Source of the DNA: Cryphonectria parasitica EP155
Taxonomy: Eukaryota; Ascomycota; Sordariomycetes; Diaporthales; Cryphonectriaceae
Direction: 5' to 3'
DNA: 64,000 nucleotides
Assembly: GCF_011745365.1 (NCBI RefSeq)
Contig: NW_024468911.1
Location: forward strand, 4,582,759-4,646,758
Under the pieces are notes generated by a model that did not search any database, had not been told where the DNA came from, and was given only the letters and a program-made list of their open reading frames with translations. Below are positions 25,601-37,459 of the stretch, piece by piece. The translations under genes and the position numbers were made by a program. Each line of letters opens with the position of its first letter. The stretch's first letter is position 1.

Positions 25601-25628
25601 TGATGACTGGATGCTGCAGGCGGCCCAT
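22444..25628 (-). CDS. Fungal transcription factor with C2HC finger and internal Zn2Cys6 cluster
   Basis: Exons 25555-25628, 24664-25238, 22865-24586 and 22444-22784 join in phase to 903 residues, with introns of 316, 77 and 80 bp. The first junction gives NSNRYVHSCKLCGEVF. A BED/C2H2-like finger is at C30-x2-C33-x14-H48-x4-C53, with a basic helix LRKHITKKC. A glutamine-rich stretch follows at about residues 100-130. A Zn2Cys6 cluster lies unusually far in: C443, C446, C453, C459, C462, C475. The C-terminus carries a run of ten alanines from a CAG/CTG microsatellite. It probably acts in the nucleus as a DNA-binding regulator; target unknown. The first in-frame stop is the TAG at 22444-22446. 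A possible extra 105-bp intron (22434-22538, donor GTCAGG, acceptor CTGCAG) would remove that TAG and end the protein with GYDAYDWDL at 22405 (881 residues). Confidence 0.78.
22584..22616. repeat. CAG/CTG trinucleotide microsatellite in coding sequence
   Basis: About ten GCA/CAG units, read on the minus strand as GCT (alanine) in the last exon of the zinc-finger regulator. Length changes here would alter the poly-alanine run without a frameshift. Confidence 0.8.
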
Positions 25629-26714
25629 CGTGGAAATGATCTAACTGCCACCAGAGGGGCAGCTGGTCTCTCTTCCCACGCCTGGAGGGGGAGGGGAGGA
25701 GGAAGGTCGGCTTGCTTGGCCCCTCTGCAGCCCTCGGAAAGACCTATTATTCTCCTCGTAGATGGGGCCCGTCGTCAGGGTTATCCGCGATGCCGATGCG
25801 ATGGCGACTGCGATGGGGAAGGGAAAAAATCTGCCGGCGTAAACGACACCGCCTTTTCCAGGATGTGGGTCTACCTGCAGGGACTTGGAAAGGCGGTATA
25901 AATGGGTAAAGAAGTCAGTGGACTTGACTTGGACTGGGGGCGGGACGGGACGGGAAGGAGGGAAGGATGGGGCCAAGTCTTCTCTCTCTCTCTCTTTCCC
26001 TTCCCCCAACAAGCCCTGACAAATCGTGGAGGGCAGGGCCAAAAGATCCTCGTCCCTGTTCATAGCTTACCTTAGTGGCCGTCGTTTGTGCATGTTGGGA
26101 CTAGCTGCTTCGCTGACTTTCTCTCATGACGAAGCCTCTTCTCTCTCCACCTACTATCCTTCCAAGGGACAACAAGGCTCGTGACCCTCATCATGAGGAG
26201 GCAGTGTCTAGTCATTGTCATACAGCATGTGTGCTCCTGAACGTGATTCTTGTTGTCAAACCAGGACTTACATGTGTCTGAAACAAGGCTGATATACGGC
26301 CACGCGTGTACTACTCTGGAGTTGTCCTGACTGGAATACTGACTGGGCTGCTTGCAGAAAGGAAGAAGAGACAGAAAATGAAATAAGAGAAAAAGCAGTC
26401 AAATGATTCAGCATACTTTGATGGAGGGTCGGATTTATCGACACCAGAGAGGCAATTCTGAGATCCACAATGGTGCTGGCAAGCTATCCACCACTACTTG
26501 GCACTCAAGATACACAATCTTCCTCCAGCCCGAGACTCGCTCAGACACGACTTTGATTACAACCCCCCCCCCCCCCCTTTCTTCTCCTTCATACATAGCA
26601 AAGAAATTGAGTGGCACATCAATAAGACGGATTAGCGTTTTTATATAAACTTATCTCTATTCGCTCGTTTCCCCAATATAATTACGTTTCCAACCCACAA
26701 GACCACACACTACC
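25629..26714. other. Promoter and leader of the zinc-finger regulator; 3' side of SEC5
   Basis: 1.1 kb without a supported gene. It contains a CT-rich run (25978-25998), a run of 15 C at 26563-26577 and the likely 5' region of the minus-strand regulator. The part near 26640-26714 should hold the SEC5 3' UTR. Confidence 0.4.
26563..26577. repeat. Poly-C run (15 bp)
   Basis: Homopolymer in non-coding DNA downstream of SEC5; a run of G when read on the minus strand. Confidence 0.8.
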
Positions 26715-29700
26715 TCAGATCGACCCAGCGATAGACATAGTCGTGGTAGAAACACTGCTGTTATCCCCTCTCGCACCCGAGGCCCCCGGCGCCGCCTCTC
26801 GACGGCGCAGCTTGCGGAAGCACGCAAATTCGCTCTTGCTCGCCTCTCTCAGCCTCTTAAGCACGCTCCTCATCTCCGGCAGCTCGCTCTGTAGCCTGGC
26901 GCGGGCGTCATTGTCCGTCCGCGAGTCCAGCTCTTGGTAAATCTGCGTCTGGATCTCGGTAGACTTCTCCGTCATGTACTGGCTCAGCGTCTGCGCCACG
27001 AACTCGACGTCGAGTGTCGCCTGCATCAGAGCCGAGAGGCTGTACTTCGGCCGGGACTTGAACGCCTCGAGGAGTTCGCGCGAGGACTGCTCTAGCAGGT
27101 ACGAGAGAACCTGGCTGGTGAGCGTAGCAGCGGTAGTGGATACTTGAGAGTGGACCAGCACCAGTTCGAGCAGGGCCTTGTAGATGTATGGCCTCACCTC
27201 CCGGGGCTTGTCGTTGGGTGAAGCAGGCGCCCAATCTGCGGCTGTGATGCCTTGCCGGATGCTGCTTCGAAGAGACTCTATGTACGGCCGTGTGTAGGAC
27301 TGGAATAGACGTGCGTCGATCTGGCCCAGTACATCTCTGATTTTCTTCTCTTCATCCGTCAGTTTGACGGAGAAGGCATTCTCGAACTGCGTGTTCAGAC
27401 CTGGCACGACTTCGGCTCGCAGCGCTTGCAAGTTGCTGAGGGTCAACAGCATGCGCACATTCTACAACACAGAGTGTCAGCATTCTTTTTCACAAGTAAG
27501 GGAGAGAGAGAGAGAGCTAGGGTTTGAACTGACCCTGTCACCAGCGTTAAGCGTCGACGCGCTGATCATGCTGGACGCGCGCGAGCTGCCGCCGTTGTGG
27601 ACAACGAAGCTTTCCTCAGTCGTCCACTCATCATCTGACCTCCGGGAGGAGCGCTCCGCATTTTCGACCATACCACTCAGCGCCTTGTACAATGTCGTCA
27701 CATACTGGCTGCGGACCATCTGCTGAAGCTTTGTTGGTGGCGGCTGGACAATATCCCCGGCGCCTGGTCTCGACATGGCATCTGAGATGTATAAAATCTG
27801 CTGCATGCCCGTGAGCAGAGCGCTTTCGAAAGCCTTGAAGCTCGCGGGCATCTTGGTGACGTCCTTTCTCTCTGGCGATCTGCTCCAGTCCTCGACATAC
27901 TTGATGTTCTCGGCATCCTTGTTCCAAGCGGCGCACACGGCTGTGACACAGCGGTCTCTTGCAGAGCCAACAAGTGTTCTCAACCTGTCGAGTACCGCAC
28001 CATCTCCTTCGGCAACTGGCGCAAGACTGGCCATATCACAGGAGCCCGAGCCTACCAACACGAGCACCTTGGCCAGGTAGTGTACACCACTGACGGAATT
28101 TGACCAAGGAGGCCAGAAGGCAAACTTCTCCCATGCCTCACCTCGCTTAGGTGATGGCGGGGGAATACTGCCGGGGTCGAGATTCGTGCGAGGTGCCTTT
28201 AATGTGTTGGGTGTGCTAGGTGTAAGCGGCCGTCCACCGCCAGTGAGAGAGGCCGTCAAAGGCGTGCTAGGCTCTGACGGCATAGGAGAAAGCAGCATTG
28301 ACAGATCGTCTGGAGGTGGTCCGACGAAGAACAGGTATACGTGCTCCCGGATGGCATCCACGAGTTCGACCGTGCCTTTTTGTAGATCTGCTGCTCCTTG
28401 TTTTGTCAACTCGTGATGCTTGAATGACTCGCCGTTATATCCAGCTGGCAAGGATTTCTGCAACCTGCCCTCCAAGAACCCCTGAACCGTCTGCCAGAAC
28501 TCCACGACCTCACCAATGATGCCCTGAGAGGAAAGCATGCTGGTAAGGAAGGATATGATCCTCTCCCAGAGCTCCACTATGTCGGCAGAATCAAAAGATT
28601 GAGACCTGCTCTCGATGGACTGCCGCGCAATGGATTTGACATGGTTTGCGATCGCTTGGGGCTTGGGTCTGTCGGCATTGGCGATGCGCCGTCTGGCAAC
28701 CTCGATCTCCACCTTGGTTCGTTCTGCTGTTGAGGCGACCTTAGCCTTGAGGTAATCATAGCGGCTGAGGAGCCAGATCCATATGGGGTTTTCGTCCACG
28801 CCCAGCTCAAGCAAGATGCTGATGAGTTCCATGTGCTGGTCCCGGCGCCCACTTGCTTCCGACTTTGGTGCGGTATGAAGGGTGACGAGCTTCTTCCAGG
28901 TTTCACGTTTGAAGACCTCGATCTGTTCATGTACGTCGTGCCACATACGAGCAGCCAAAAGCACCTGGTAGAGCTGGTCGTCGGGCAGTCTGTCCTGAGA
29001 ACCCGTCTGGGTCATCCTACGGGCGTCCTCGGCAAATTTCCTCGCCTTGTTATACTCCTCCACCAGTGCCTCATTGTCTTTCCGCTTGATGCTCTCTGCG
29101 ACAGCTGAGCTCGTCTCGACATACTCCTGGTACTTCTCCAGGGTCGCAGCCACCATCTTCAGGTTCTCTTCCTTGTCTCTGCCGCCGAGAGCCGGTCCCC
29201 AGACATCCTCTGCCTTTGCGGAGACATCGAGCAGTGGAGCCTTGATGCCAGAGACACCGTACTCGCTCTCTTTGATCAGCGCATTCTTCTTTCTTGGGTC
29301 CGGAGCCAGAGGGTTTGGCAGGCCCGGTCCAGAACTGCTCCGGAAGCTGTTCCTGCTCGCGTGCCTGCTGTGAGGGCGAGCCCGGTTCGCAGGTGCAGGT
29401 GGGTTCGGGTCGGCACCACGGTACTTCATCTCCTTATAGACGTTGTCAATAGTCGCCTTTGCGCGAACGAAGCGCTCGAAGTTAGACTCGACAAGGACCT
29501 TGAGGGAGGCGCTCTTTTGGTCGATAGATTGCGAGAGGACGTCGAGACCATTCAGGAGAGACTGGGTGTCTGCCGTCGCGTGCATCTGAGAGAGGAATAG
29601 CGCGGGGGAGAAGGTAGTAGAGGACATGAGAAAGCGTTGTCCTGCAGCCAGGCTGGTCAGAAAGCCTGCCATGCTACAACAATGGAGATTTGAGGGTTGC

Positions 29701-30030
29701 ACACGTACGTAGCCTCGGGTCTTCTTGGACAGGAACACCAAGCTGCCTCAAGGTCCTCACGACACTATCCGTGGTGCCCAAGGGGTCTGGCTCGTCCTTC
29801 TGCACAATGTTGCCGACGCCATTGGCTGACTTCTCGTGTCCTGGGAGCTGGCTGTTCCTGTTGCTGACTGCTTTCTCCAGGGCCTGGTATCTTGACTTGC
29901 GCCGATTGGCCTTCTTGGCTGCATCTTCGTCCTCGGAGACATCGCTGTTGTCCTTCTCGGTAGGCCACTCGACAGGGTACGGAGTCGACAGCTGGTAGAA
30001 GTCCAGCACGGTCCTTTCCAGGTCAGCCAT
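26715..30030 (-). CDS. SEC5: Exocyst complex component SEC5
   Basis: Exons 29709-30030, 27534-29641 and 26715-27461 give 1,058 residues. The introns (67 and 72 bp) have GTACGT and GTCAGT donors and join as DPRLRQRFLMSSTTFSPALF and NAGDRNVRMLLTLSN. The first ATG (AGGATGG) opens MADLERTVLDFYQLSTPYP, the usual Sec5 start. The conserved Sec5 core begins at SSTTFSPALFLSQMHATA and includes SIDQKSASLKVLVESNFERFV. The C-terminal helical-bundle part runs from NVRMLLTL to LRKLRRRE. Sec5 is a subunit of the octameric exocyst that tethers secretory vesicles to the plasma membrane at growing hyphal tips. Length and architecture match filamentous-fungal Sec5 proteins. A serine/proline-rich linker lies in the middle (around TPLTASLTGGGRPLTPSTPN). 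Confidence 0.93.
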
Positions 30031-31384
30031 CCTGATGATTCAAGCAACCCAGCGCCAACATCAGCACGAAGGAACCTGATGCTGGGTCTGGATAAAAGGT
30101 GTCGAGGTTGGAAGGTTTCGGAGATGTGTGTTTCACATGTTGGACGTTCGAGCAGCATTGAAGTGAGGCAACTACAGGGGGTGGGCACGCTGTGCTAGGG
30201 TGTCAAAAGGCCAGGGTGCCGGGGTAAGCAGTATGACAGGGGTTATCAGGCACGACGGCCTACTACATTTGACAACAACTCGTTATTCTGCAGGCATTTC
30301 CAGCAGAGACCACTTGGTCTGGTATCCTATCATTGGTCATCTCGTACACTACCAATACACGGCATTACTGCGTTGCGAAATATCCCATCGAGAAGTACTC
30401 AGCCACTGTCAATGCATAGCATGATCTCGCAAAAGACTGCAGCCACTCGATTTCAAACATTTCATTGACCGAGCCTGCACAACAGTTTCAGCTACCTCAG
30501 CCTTCAGAGGATACCAATCTCTCGATTCGTGTATGTTCCTACCTTGAGACACGCACACCTAGACTTCGACCGTGTTGTTCATTGCCATGTGGCTCGGCCA
30601 GTGCTGGGGAAGGGTTCAACGGACCTTGCAGGGGAACATTAAGAGCGTCAAGCGTATGCTGCCTTGAACCTGGCTGATAGGCACCTAGGTATAAATATCA
30701 TAACATGGGTAATGCATCAAGTCTGGCACCAATCCGTCGGCAAATCTAAGTCAGTGATAAAGCATTTGTGGCAATTTATGTCACAGGGCATGTGCCGCTA
30801 ATAGAATTGAGTTCTGGCCAGCATTGGCTCATGTTCGATGTACGTGAATCTTCATGTTGTCGCTGCAGAAACCCGGAACTGATCCCTTCACCTTTCGCCA
30901 GCGTCCCGGCCATGCACTGCTGGTCTGGATGCCCACACTTAAATTTTATTTCGAGACATAAGTGACGAAAAACAGCTAACTCGGTTGTGCTCCGTGATTG
31001 TTCATTTATTTCTTTTTTTTTTTTTTCGGAATTATACTACAACCTAAACAACTGCACAGCCCACAGTAACTCAGATCTTGTAGAAGTTTGTTCTACGACT
31101 TTAGCATGTGTCTAACCAAGTCTCTCCTTTTTTTTCTTCCTCTTTTTTTTTGGGGGGGGGGGGGGGTTTTTTGAGACATTTGAGCGGTGAAGACTAGGTG
31201 CGCAGTACGTAGTCGTTCAACTCCTACCCGATGACACTAATGCATGCCAAATGCCGCCCATGCCCTCAAGGGCACACTATTTTGAACGCCCCGAAGCCGA
31301 TAATGTTAAAGCATTCGTTCAAGGGAACCGGGATCGCCTCCACGGCACATATGGTGTCTTGGTAGACGTAGACTATCGAAAGTA
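30031..31384. other. Promoter side of SEC5; gene-free, with T/G homopolymers
   Basis: 1.35 kb with only short unsupported frames. The SEC5 promoter and leader should lie at 30031-30300. A T run sits at about 31011-31026, followed at 31143-31172 by T9-G15-T6. No gene, RNA or repeat family is recognised. Confidence 0.4.
31143..31172. repeat. T-run / G-run / T-run homopolymer block
   Basis: About nine T, fifteen G, then six T in a row. It is one of several adjacent poly-T/poly-G blocks in non-coding DNA of this window. Confidence 0.8.
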
Positions 31385-31669
31385 TCAGCACATTTGGCCC
31401 GTCTCTCTAGAACGATCTTTGGTATACGCACAAGAGCATGAGCTGGTGGATACTTCTTGCACGAACAGCGACTGGACTTCAAGGATGTCGTCTTTCTCGA
31501 TACAGGTATTCGCTGCTGACTGGTTGTAGGTAAAATAGCCGTTGTAGTCGTCGTCGCATCCCATCAGGCCCCAGGTTGTAAAGTCAATCAGTTCAGAGTC
31601 GTACTGTCGTGGGATAGAAGCAGCGGTGGCGGCGGCAGCAGCCGAAAGGAGAACGGTCATGAAGCGCAT
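31385..31669 (-). CDS. Small secreted protein (94 aa), effector-like
   Basis: Single-exon model starting at MRFMTVLLSAAAAATAAS. This is a clean secretion signal (basic n-region, alanine-rich hydrophobic core), with cleavage likely near residue 17-19. The mature part is about 75 residues, acidic early (GCDDDYNGYF), with five cysteines (in MGC, NTC, SSCSC and the terminal MC). No domain is recognised. Small size, signal peptide, cysteines and a gene-poor setting fit the profile of fungal secreted effectors or antimicrobial proteins, but that is inference. The odd cysteine count leaves open an unseen intron or extra exon. Confidence 0.6.
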   Translation of the reverse strand: MRFMTVLLSAAAAATAASIPRQYDSELIDFTTWGLMGCDDDYNGYFTYNQSAANTCIEKDDILEVQSLFVQEVSTSSCSCAYTKDRSRETGQMC

Positions 31670-32598
31670 CTTGAATGAGGGAAGAAATACCACACGTGGA
31701 AAGAAAATGTTGATTTGATTAGGACACAAAGGTATGATGTAATTATTATCCGATTAATGGGTAACAACCTGAAGCGTTTGCACTCACAATTCGATACCTC
31801 AAAAGAGGAAAACCACGTACTTAAATATATGTCAACCTACTTTCCCGATGTGCATTGCTAGCCAGCGCTTCCGGAATCCTACCCATGCAAAAGTGTGTTC
31901 CCGTAAGGCTGAGACCCCAATACGAGAGGGACCCGAAGAGCCATTCGTGTCTGTGGAATAAGCAAAGAATTTCTCGGGGCGTCTGGATGTCTGTCGGCTA
32001 ATTAGCCTTTTCTTGTTTGGGATACGAACAAGGCGCGAAGGATCCTCATGTTAACGTGGCGGCCCCAATGTCAACGTCTCATTTGTGTGACGCCCGACCC
32101 GGTGATGTGACATCCGTTGACTCAGCACTATTAAACCTGTCTGGATTACAAGACACTGCAAACTACGAGACTCCAAAAGTGTCCGCCGTTCCCGAAACTG
32201 TGGTTGAAATACAGAACACGAAAGCCCTGATGGGTCATGGGGCGGGGCAATCCTGCCCGAAACACGTGCTACTGCTAAAAATCAGCATCGCCAGTGGTCC
32301 ACCTGAAGGGATACAACGATGCGTATCTGGAGATCCAGCCTCCCTCTTGCCACAGCATAGTTTCACGTCATGGTATTAGGGTGTGGAACTGTCGGGATGT
32401 TTTGAAAATTCATAGAACAGTGTCGCCTCTTTTTCTAAGTTATTCCTATACTTCGTCCAGCAACATGCAGTGTGTTCTTATAAGTGATCCTTCAACTTCC
32501 TCATTGAATGTGCAGCAGACTAGATGCTGTCCCCCCCCCCCTCCAACACCTTCCGTGATAATGGCATGTAATTGCCCTACGTCCCTTCGCCGCACCTT
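31670..32598. other. Intergenic region between two secreted-protein genes
   Basis: 0.9 kb without a supported gene. It includes a run of 11 C at 32531-32541. The segment next to 31670 should be the promoter of the 94-residue secreted protein, and the segment next to 32598 the 3' UTR of the next gene. Confidence 0.4.
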
Positions 32599-33254
32599 TT
32601 AGGCATCAGCCTCACAGTAGAGGCACCCACATCCCGGGCCCACAATCACTTCCTCAACACACCCCTCAATCAGTGTTGTCGTGGGCAGCGGGGAGGCCAC
32701 CTGGGTCGACCCAGCAGAGCAAGGCGTCTCAATAGGGCAACTGCACGGTTCAGAGTATGTGGAGGTTGTAGTGATCGTGGAAGTCGGCGAGCAGACCTTG
32801 TGGCCAGGGAGAGATGTGGGAGTTGTCTTCGGGCGGCGCTTGTGCGCCAGCGGGGTCGGGGTCGGGGTTTCACAGAAGGAGCAGACCTGGCCGCAGTTCG
32901 GGGGTCCGATGACTATGTCGAGAGTGCACCCCTCAAGAAGCGTGGTGGTGGGCAGCGGGGACGTGGTGGCTACGGCTGGGGGCGTGCAGACCGTCTCAAG
33001 ACCGCAGTGACAGGTCAGAGGCGTAGTGAGCAGTGAGGTGGTGACGGACGTGACGGTCGGTGAGCACTTCTGCTCGCCTGGGAGGCTGGTGGCTTGGAGA
33101 GCAGCCAAAGCTCTAAGGACGAAGAGTTAGCAATCTGTTGACATGATTCCAAACTATTGTACAACAAGAAAGGGAGTCTCGTAATCTTGTGAGTTGTAGC
33201 ATCTTACGTCGAGGCAGCTGTCAACAGCACGAAGACTTTATTATAGGAAAACAT
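32599..33254 (-). CDS. Secreted cysteine-rich protein with internal tandem duplication
   Basis: Exons 33208-33254 and 32599-33112 splice (GTAAGA...CCTTAG, 95 bp, CTAAC branch point, phase 2) to 186 residues. The joined N-terminus MFSYNKVFVLLTAASTALA is a signal peptide interrupted by the intron. The mature protein consists of two copies of a cysteine-rich unit of about 60 residues. Each starts with CSPT, has a Thr/Ser-rich stretch, then C-x-C and ETVC or ETPC, the near-identical SPLPTTTLLEGC / SPLPTTTLIEGC, then VIGP or VIVGP and ends C-x-x-CE. Cysteine positions match in order between copies apart from spacing near the end of each. Many Thr/Ser residues suggest O-glycosylation. No known domain is recognised; a cell-wall protein or effector is possible. 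Confidence is high that it is a secreted gene, low for its role. Confidence 0.75.
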
Positions 33255-36200
33255 ATTGATTATGAACAATTGGTTGATTGGCCTTTGGAGATATTGTTTC
33301 TGAGTTTTGTTTGCAATGTTCAGTTCAGTTCATGACATGGAAGCCTTGACTTCATCTCCCTTTTATAATTCGTCTCTGGCAAGGCCCTCAAGGTTCATTC
33401 AGATCTAGCAAACATCTGTAACACCACCGTGTAAGATCTCGGGTAACTCGGGGTCTGTCTTAAGCCTTGCTTGCAACATGATCTTTCCATCTAATCTCGT
33501 CTACCCCATATATTGAATTGTGGCTGATTACCATTCTGACTTGTGTCTTCCCTGGTTGGAAAATTTGGCAAGCCCCGGCCGCTCTGGCGCTTCTCAATCC
33601 AACCCGTGATAACTATCACAGTAAGCACTTCTTGAGAACCGGTCAACTCTTGAACTGAGATTCCCTCTTTGGTAATGTTGCCCCGAGGGCCAATAGCATC
33701 CGAATTCGTGGAAATCACACGACCGTCTCTGTGCCGACACTGGCTGTATCTTATATCTCTCCACAGGATCATACATGGGTTATAATATGCCTGATGATGC
33801 TAAGCGGAAGCCACACCTAACTCTCCGACATAGCCTTCATCTCTTTCGATAGAATGGCAGTTGTGTAAAGGTCTCTTGTGAAGCATCCATCATTGAATCT
33901 GTTTGAAAAGTGGCCACGAACCTTTGCTATCATTCTACTCGGCCATTGCGTTAGACTACTTGACACTACCTGTGCTCGAAGGTTTTCCGGTCTCCACTAA
34001 AACAAGGCTGAGGCTCTCGGATCTCGCACTCTCGGACTCTTTATGTAAAAGGTCTAGCCCAACTACCAATACTAACTAGTCAAGGTGCCAAAGAGGTCCT
34101 CCAACCTCCATCATCCCCAAGCTTGAACGGGTCCTCAAGTGCTAGGTGGTCAGATGAAGGCCCTAACTAACTGACAGCTCTCTTCCAGTTCGAAGACGCT
34201 CCGGGAGCTACGGGTATGCCTCCGGATGTCGGGCTAATGTAGTATTCGCCTTGGTGACGCGTGTGCCCCCTGCGTAGGGCTGCTTATGCAGTTGCTTAGC
34301 ACGTGGAAGGAATGAAAAACCCATAGGGGGGCCAAAAGAGAAAGGAGGGGGAAGGGGGGGGGGGGGGTTTAGGCAGACCTTTCGGATACTCGGATGTATT
34401 CACGAACAGGAGACTCAAGCTAGGGCTGACATACAGGAGGCTCATTCGCTATCTGTATATTAGAACGAACTAATAGGCGGACGAGAGTCCAAGCTGGCTG
34501 TCGGCTGGAAAGAGCGCCGCTCTTTGATGAGATTTTGGATATCTCCGTCTCTTCTTCCTCGTCATTCGCCCTGATAGAAGACGTTGAACCGAAGCAAGGT
34601 TTCTTCAAGTTGATCCTGGCTAGGGCTTAGCGAAGTCATCCCACCAACTTGTCTGTGATTACTTGGATATAGGCTCAGCGGTCGTAGAAAGGCTGTCAAC
34701 TGTGTCAAAGACTGGCTGCATTTACGATGCAGCTCCCCTAAACAAGTTAGACAATGCAGCCAGGCATCAGGATATTGGGAACTATTCGCAGGTTCACTTT
34801 TACTAATTCCTTTGTGATTCTCTCTTGGGAAAGGAGAGAGATCGCAAAAAAGGAGATCCGCCGAAACACCGCCGCGTGTGATCAGGCAAGGTAAAAAGAA
34901 AGTAATTCGCCATATGAGATCAGGGCAACCTCGACATGGCTCTTGTGCTCAATCCATTCTTGTGCTCAATCCATGAATGTTTATGTGCACTTGAGAGGGT
35001 ACAGTTTAAATTCTGCAAAGATGGGTTGAACAGTCAAGTCCAGGAGTCCAGCAGTCACCAGCTAGTGTACACTATTCTAGGATTCCAGCCTCTTTGGGGA
35101 TGAATGAGCAAGAAGACAAGTTTGGGCCGGGGATCCCAGGACGACAGAGTATAATCGCCTATCATATCACAAGGACCTAGAACGTGGGCAATATCTCGAC
35201 AGACTAGCATGCCCCAAGCATGATCAGTAATTCCACTTTGGACCTCTTGCGCTGCTGACCATCCCCGTGAGTGATATTGACACTACGAACTGAGGTATAC
35301 TTGACCAAGAGACAGTCATACCGAGGCTGCGCATGACATGTAAACAGGACTGCATCTTCGAGGTGACTTGGGAATTGTGAATGTATTTTCCCGTCTCTGT
35401 TGTTGCTCTGCTTGTAATGAATGATGTCGGTAACAGTCATTGGTCTAATTACATGAGACAATACTTTAAAGAGATTATTATACTCACCAAAAGTAACCAC
35501 TTAGCGAATTACACATATTATATATATAATGTTGTATTTTGCAAGTCTTAGCACATACGACCATAGGTAGTGGAGAACTTGGGATCCCGTCTGCTCTCCC
35601 CTAAATAAGCCACTAACCGCCGGATTAGTAGTTAAGTGGGTGACCATTAGCGAATACCCGGTGTTGTATGTTTTTGCCATTGATTTCATGTCCTCTATTT
35701 TTCCTTCTTTATCTAGCAGTCCGATTTCTTGGAAAATCTTCTCTTGTTATTTTCTCTTTGTTATTTTGTCGGTTCTTGCCTTCGGGCTCTTTCAGATCGC
35801 TTCATTGATAGGAATGGATTCCAAATGGCTGGTCAAGCATGTTGCTACGACGGGTAAATGCGGTTTGCACCTTTTTTTTGCCAACCAGAGAATTACTTAG
35901 GTCTTGTAGAATTATTAGGTCCTTGTATACATAAACACCTTTGGGGGCCATGAATATCACAATTCGACTTGAAGTGGCCCTTGAGCGCTGAGGAGCACTG
36001 CGATCCTGGGGGAAAGACAACACTCTCCGTGAGACGCTCTGGGGCAACGCGGGGTGGAACTAAACCTTCCCCACCACTCCAGCACATGACAAGAATATGG
36101 CTCTACTGATGGTCGAATCATCGTCGCTGAAGATCTCAGGGCGTAAGGCTGAAAGAGGGTCCATCCCAGTTCGTGTCACAAGATCAACATGCAGCGATCT

Positions 36201-37459
36201 CGAGAGAAAATGAAAAGAAGAAGAAAACCTGCTTCACGGACAGCGATCGTATCGCTTATCGCGGACCTGAGTCGACAAAACTAGATCTCAAGTGGATTCT
36301 TCATGATTCAGTGAGAGGTGAACGCCAGCGCGCATGAACGCTAAGGGCGTTTAATAATTGTGCCATCTTGTCAAGCGCCAGTCAGGCTCTTATAGTATCA
36401 AGCAGAGCGAGAGGTTTTATCGGCGTGCCCGGGTAACTGCTTTCGCTATCTGTGTATCGAAGACGCGGGGTAGTTTGCGCGGCCAAGGGAGACCCTTCTT
36501 GCGGGCTCTGCTCTGCACAGAACCCCGAAGTGGGTTTCCTTTTTCTCTCCCCTTCTTCTTCGTCTCACGTAACCGCCTTCTAGAAGCGCCCGTGAACCCC
36601 TGGAAAACAGGATATGTGATGTGCATTGGGAACAAGCTGCTAAAAGCCAGGGCTCAATTGATAGCTCAAACGACATCGGGCAATTTTTCAGCCTTGCCAA
36701 GCGTTGGACAAGCAACGGCCTATGATTCCCTTCGCCTCGCCTTTTACCGCCTTTTTCGTCATTCCGAATCTCCTTCTCATGTGATGAAGGTGTACAAAGA
36801 AGCCGAGACATATTTGTCAGAAAGAGCAAGAGAGTATTGGTTTGCGAGGGGCCACCCGATGGCCAAGTTCCCCACAGAGTCGGCGACTCGTGAGTAGGTA
36901 AAACTCCGCGGCATTGTACTCTGGTAGGTCCCAACGTTCCCACGTTGCCTGGACCCTGGGTCAGGGGACTGGTGTTCCCGAGAGCGCCGATAAACGAGCC
37001 GCGGCTGAGAAGCGGGTTCCCCCCAGTAAGATGAGGCGTTTGGTAATACCATTGCTTCATCATCAATCTCAGATGCATCTGTGGGTGTGGGGGCAGCCAA
37101 CGTAGGTTCCTTTTCGGACTGACGATCCAGGGCGGCATCAAAATCACGCAGTTACACCATACAGTATGCAACAAACTCGGTATTCGGTCACTTGTGTTCC
37201 ATTTCTCCGTTCCGTCGTCACTAATCAGAATGTACTATGTAGTTCGTAGGTAGAATATATAAATATCTGGTCATGATCCCCAAGTTGCCTTCATTTCAGA
37301 TTGTACCTGACTTGTTTCGTGACTTATCTTTTCTTAGCACTGCACTCTTCGTTATTATACACCAGCTCTCTGCAACTTCACTGTTCCTAATTTTTCGCTC
37401 TCAAACCTCATCAGACCGAACAAATCCCTTGAGATTCTTCTCTCTAACGAACTTTCAAA
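33255..37459. other. 4.2-kb gene-poor region, possibly degenerate sequence
   Basis: No gene with a start codon, domain or splice structure could be supported. Some stretches are AT-rich (for example 35500-35560, TATATATAAT). On the minus strand a protein-like frame without its own ATG covers about 36777-37166. Other pieces are a 17-bp tandem duplication (34941-34974) and a 14-bp G run (34354-34367). The last 200 bp before 37460 include TATATAAATA at 37256-37265, a plausible TATA element for the next gene. Confidence 0.45.
34941..34974. repeat. 17-bp perfect tandem duplication
   Basis: TCTTGTGCTCAATCCAT occurs twice head to tail. This looks like a recent slippage or repair duplication in the gene-poor region. 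Confidence 0.8.

Noticed and set aside
25629..25901. Possible upstream exon of the zinc-finger regulator
   Set aside because: The ATG at 25628 with GTGAGT donor and a consistent phase already gives a sensible N-terminus; nothing further upstream reads as protein.
36446..37174. 242-codon minus-strand frame in the gene-poor region
   Set aside because: No ATG at its start, no domain, composition unlike real genes, and it conflicts with the better-looking frame at 36777-37166.
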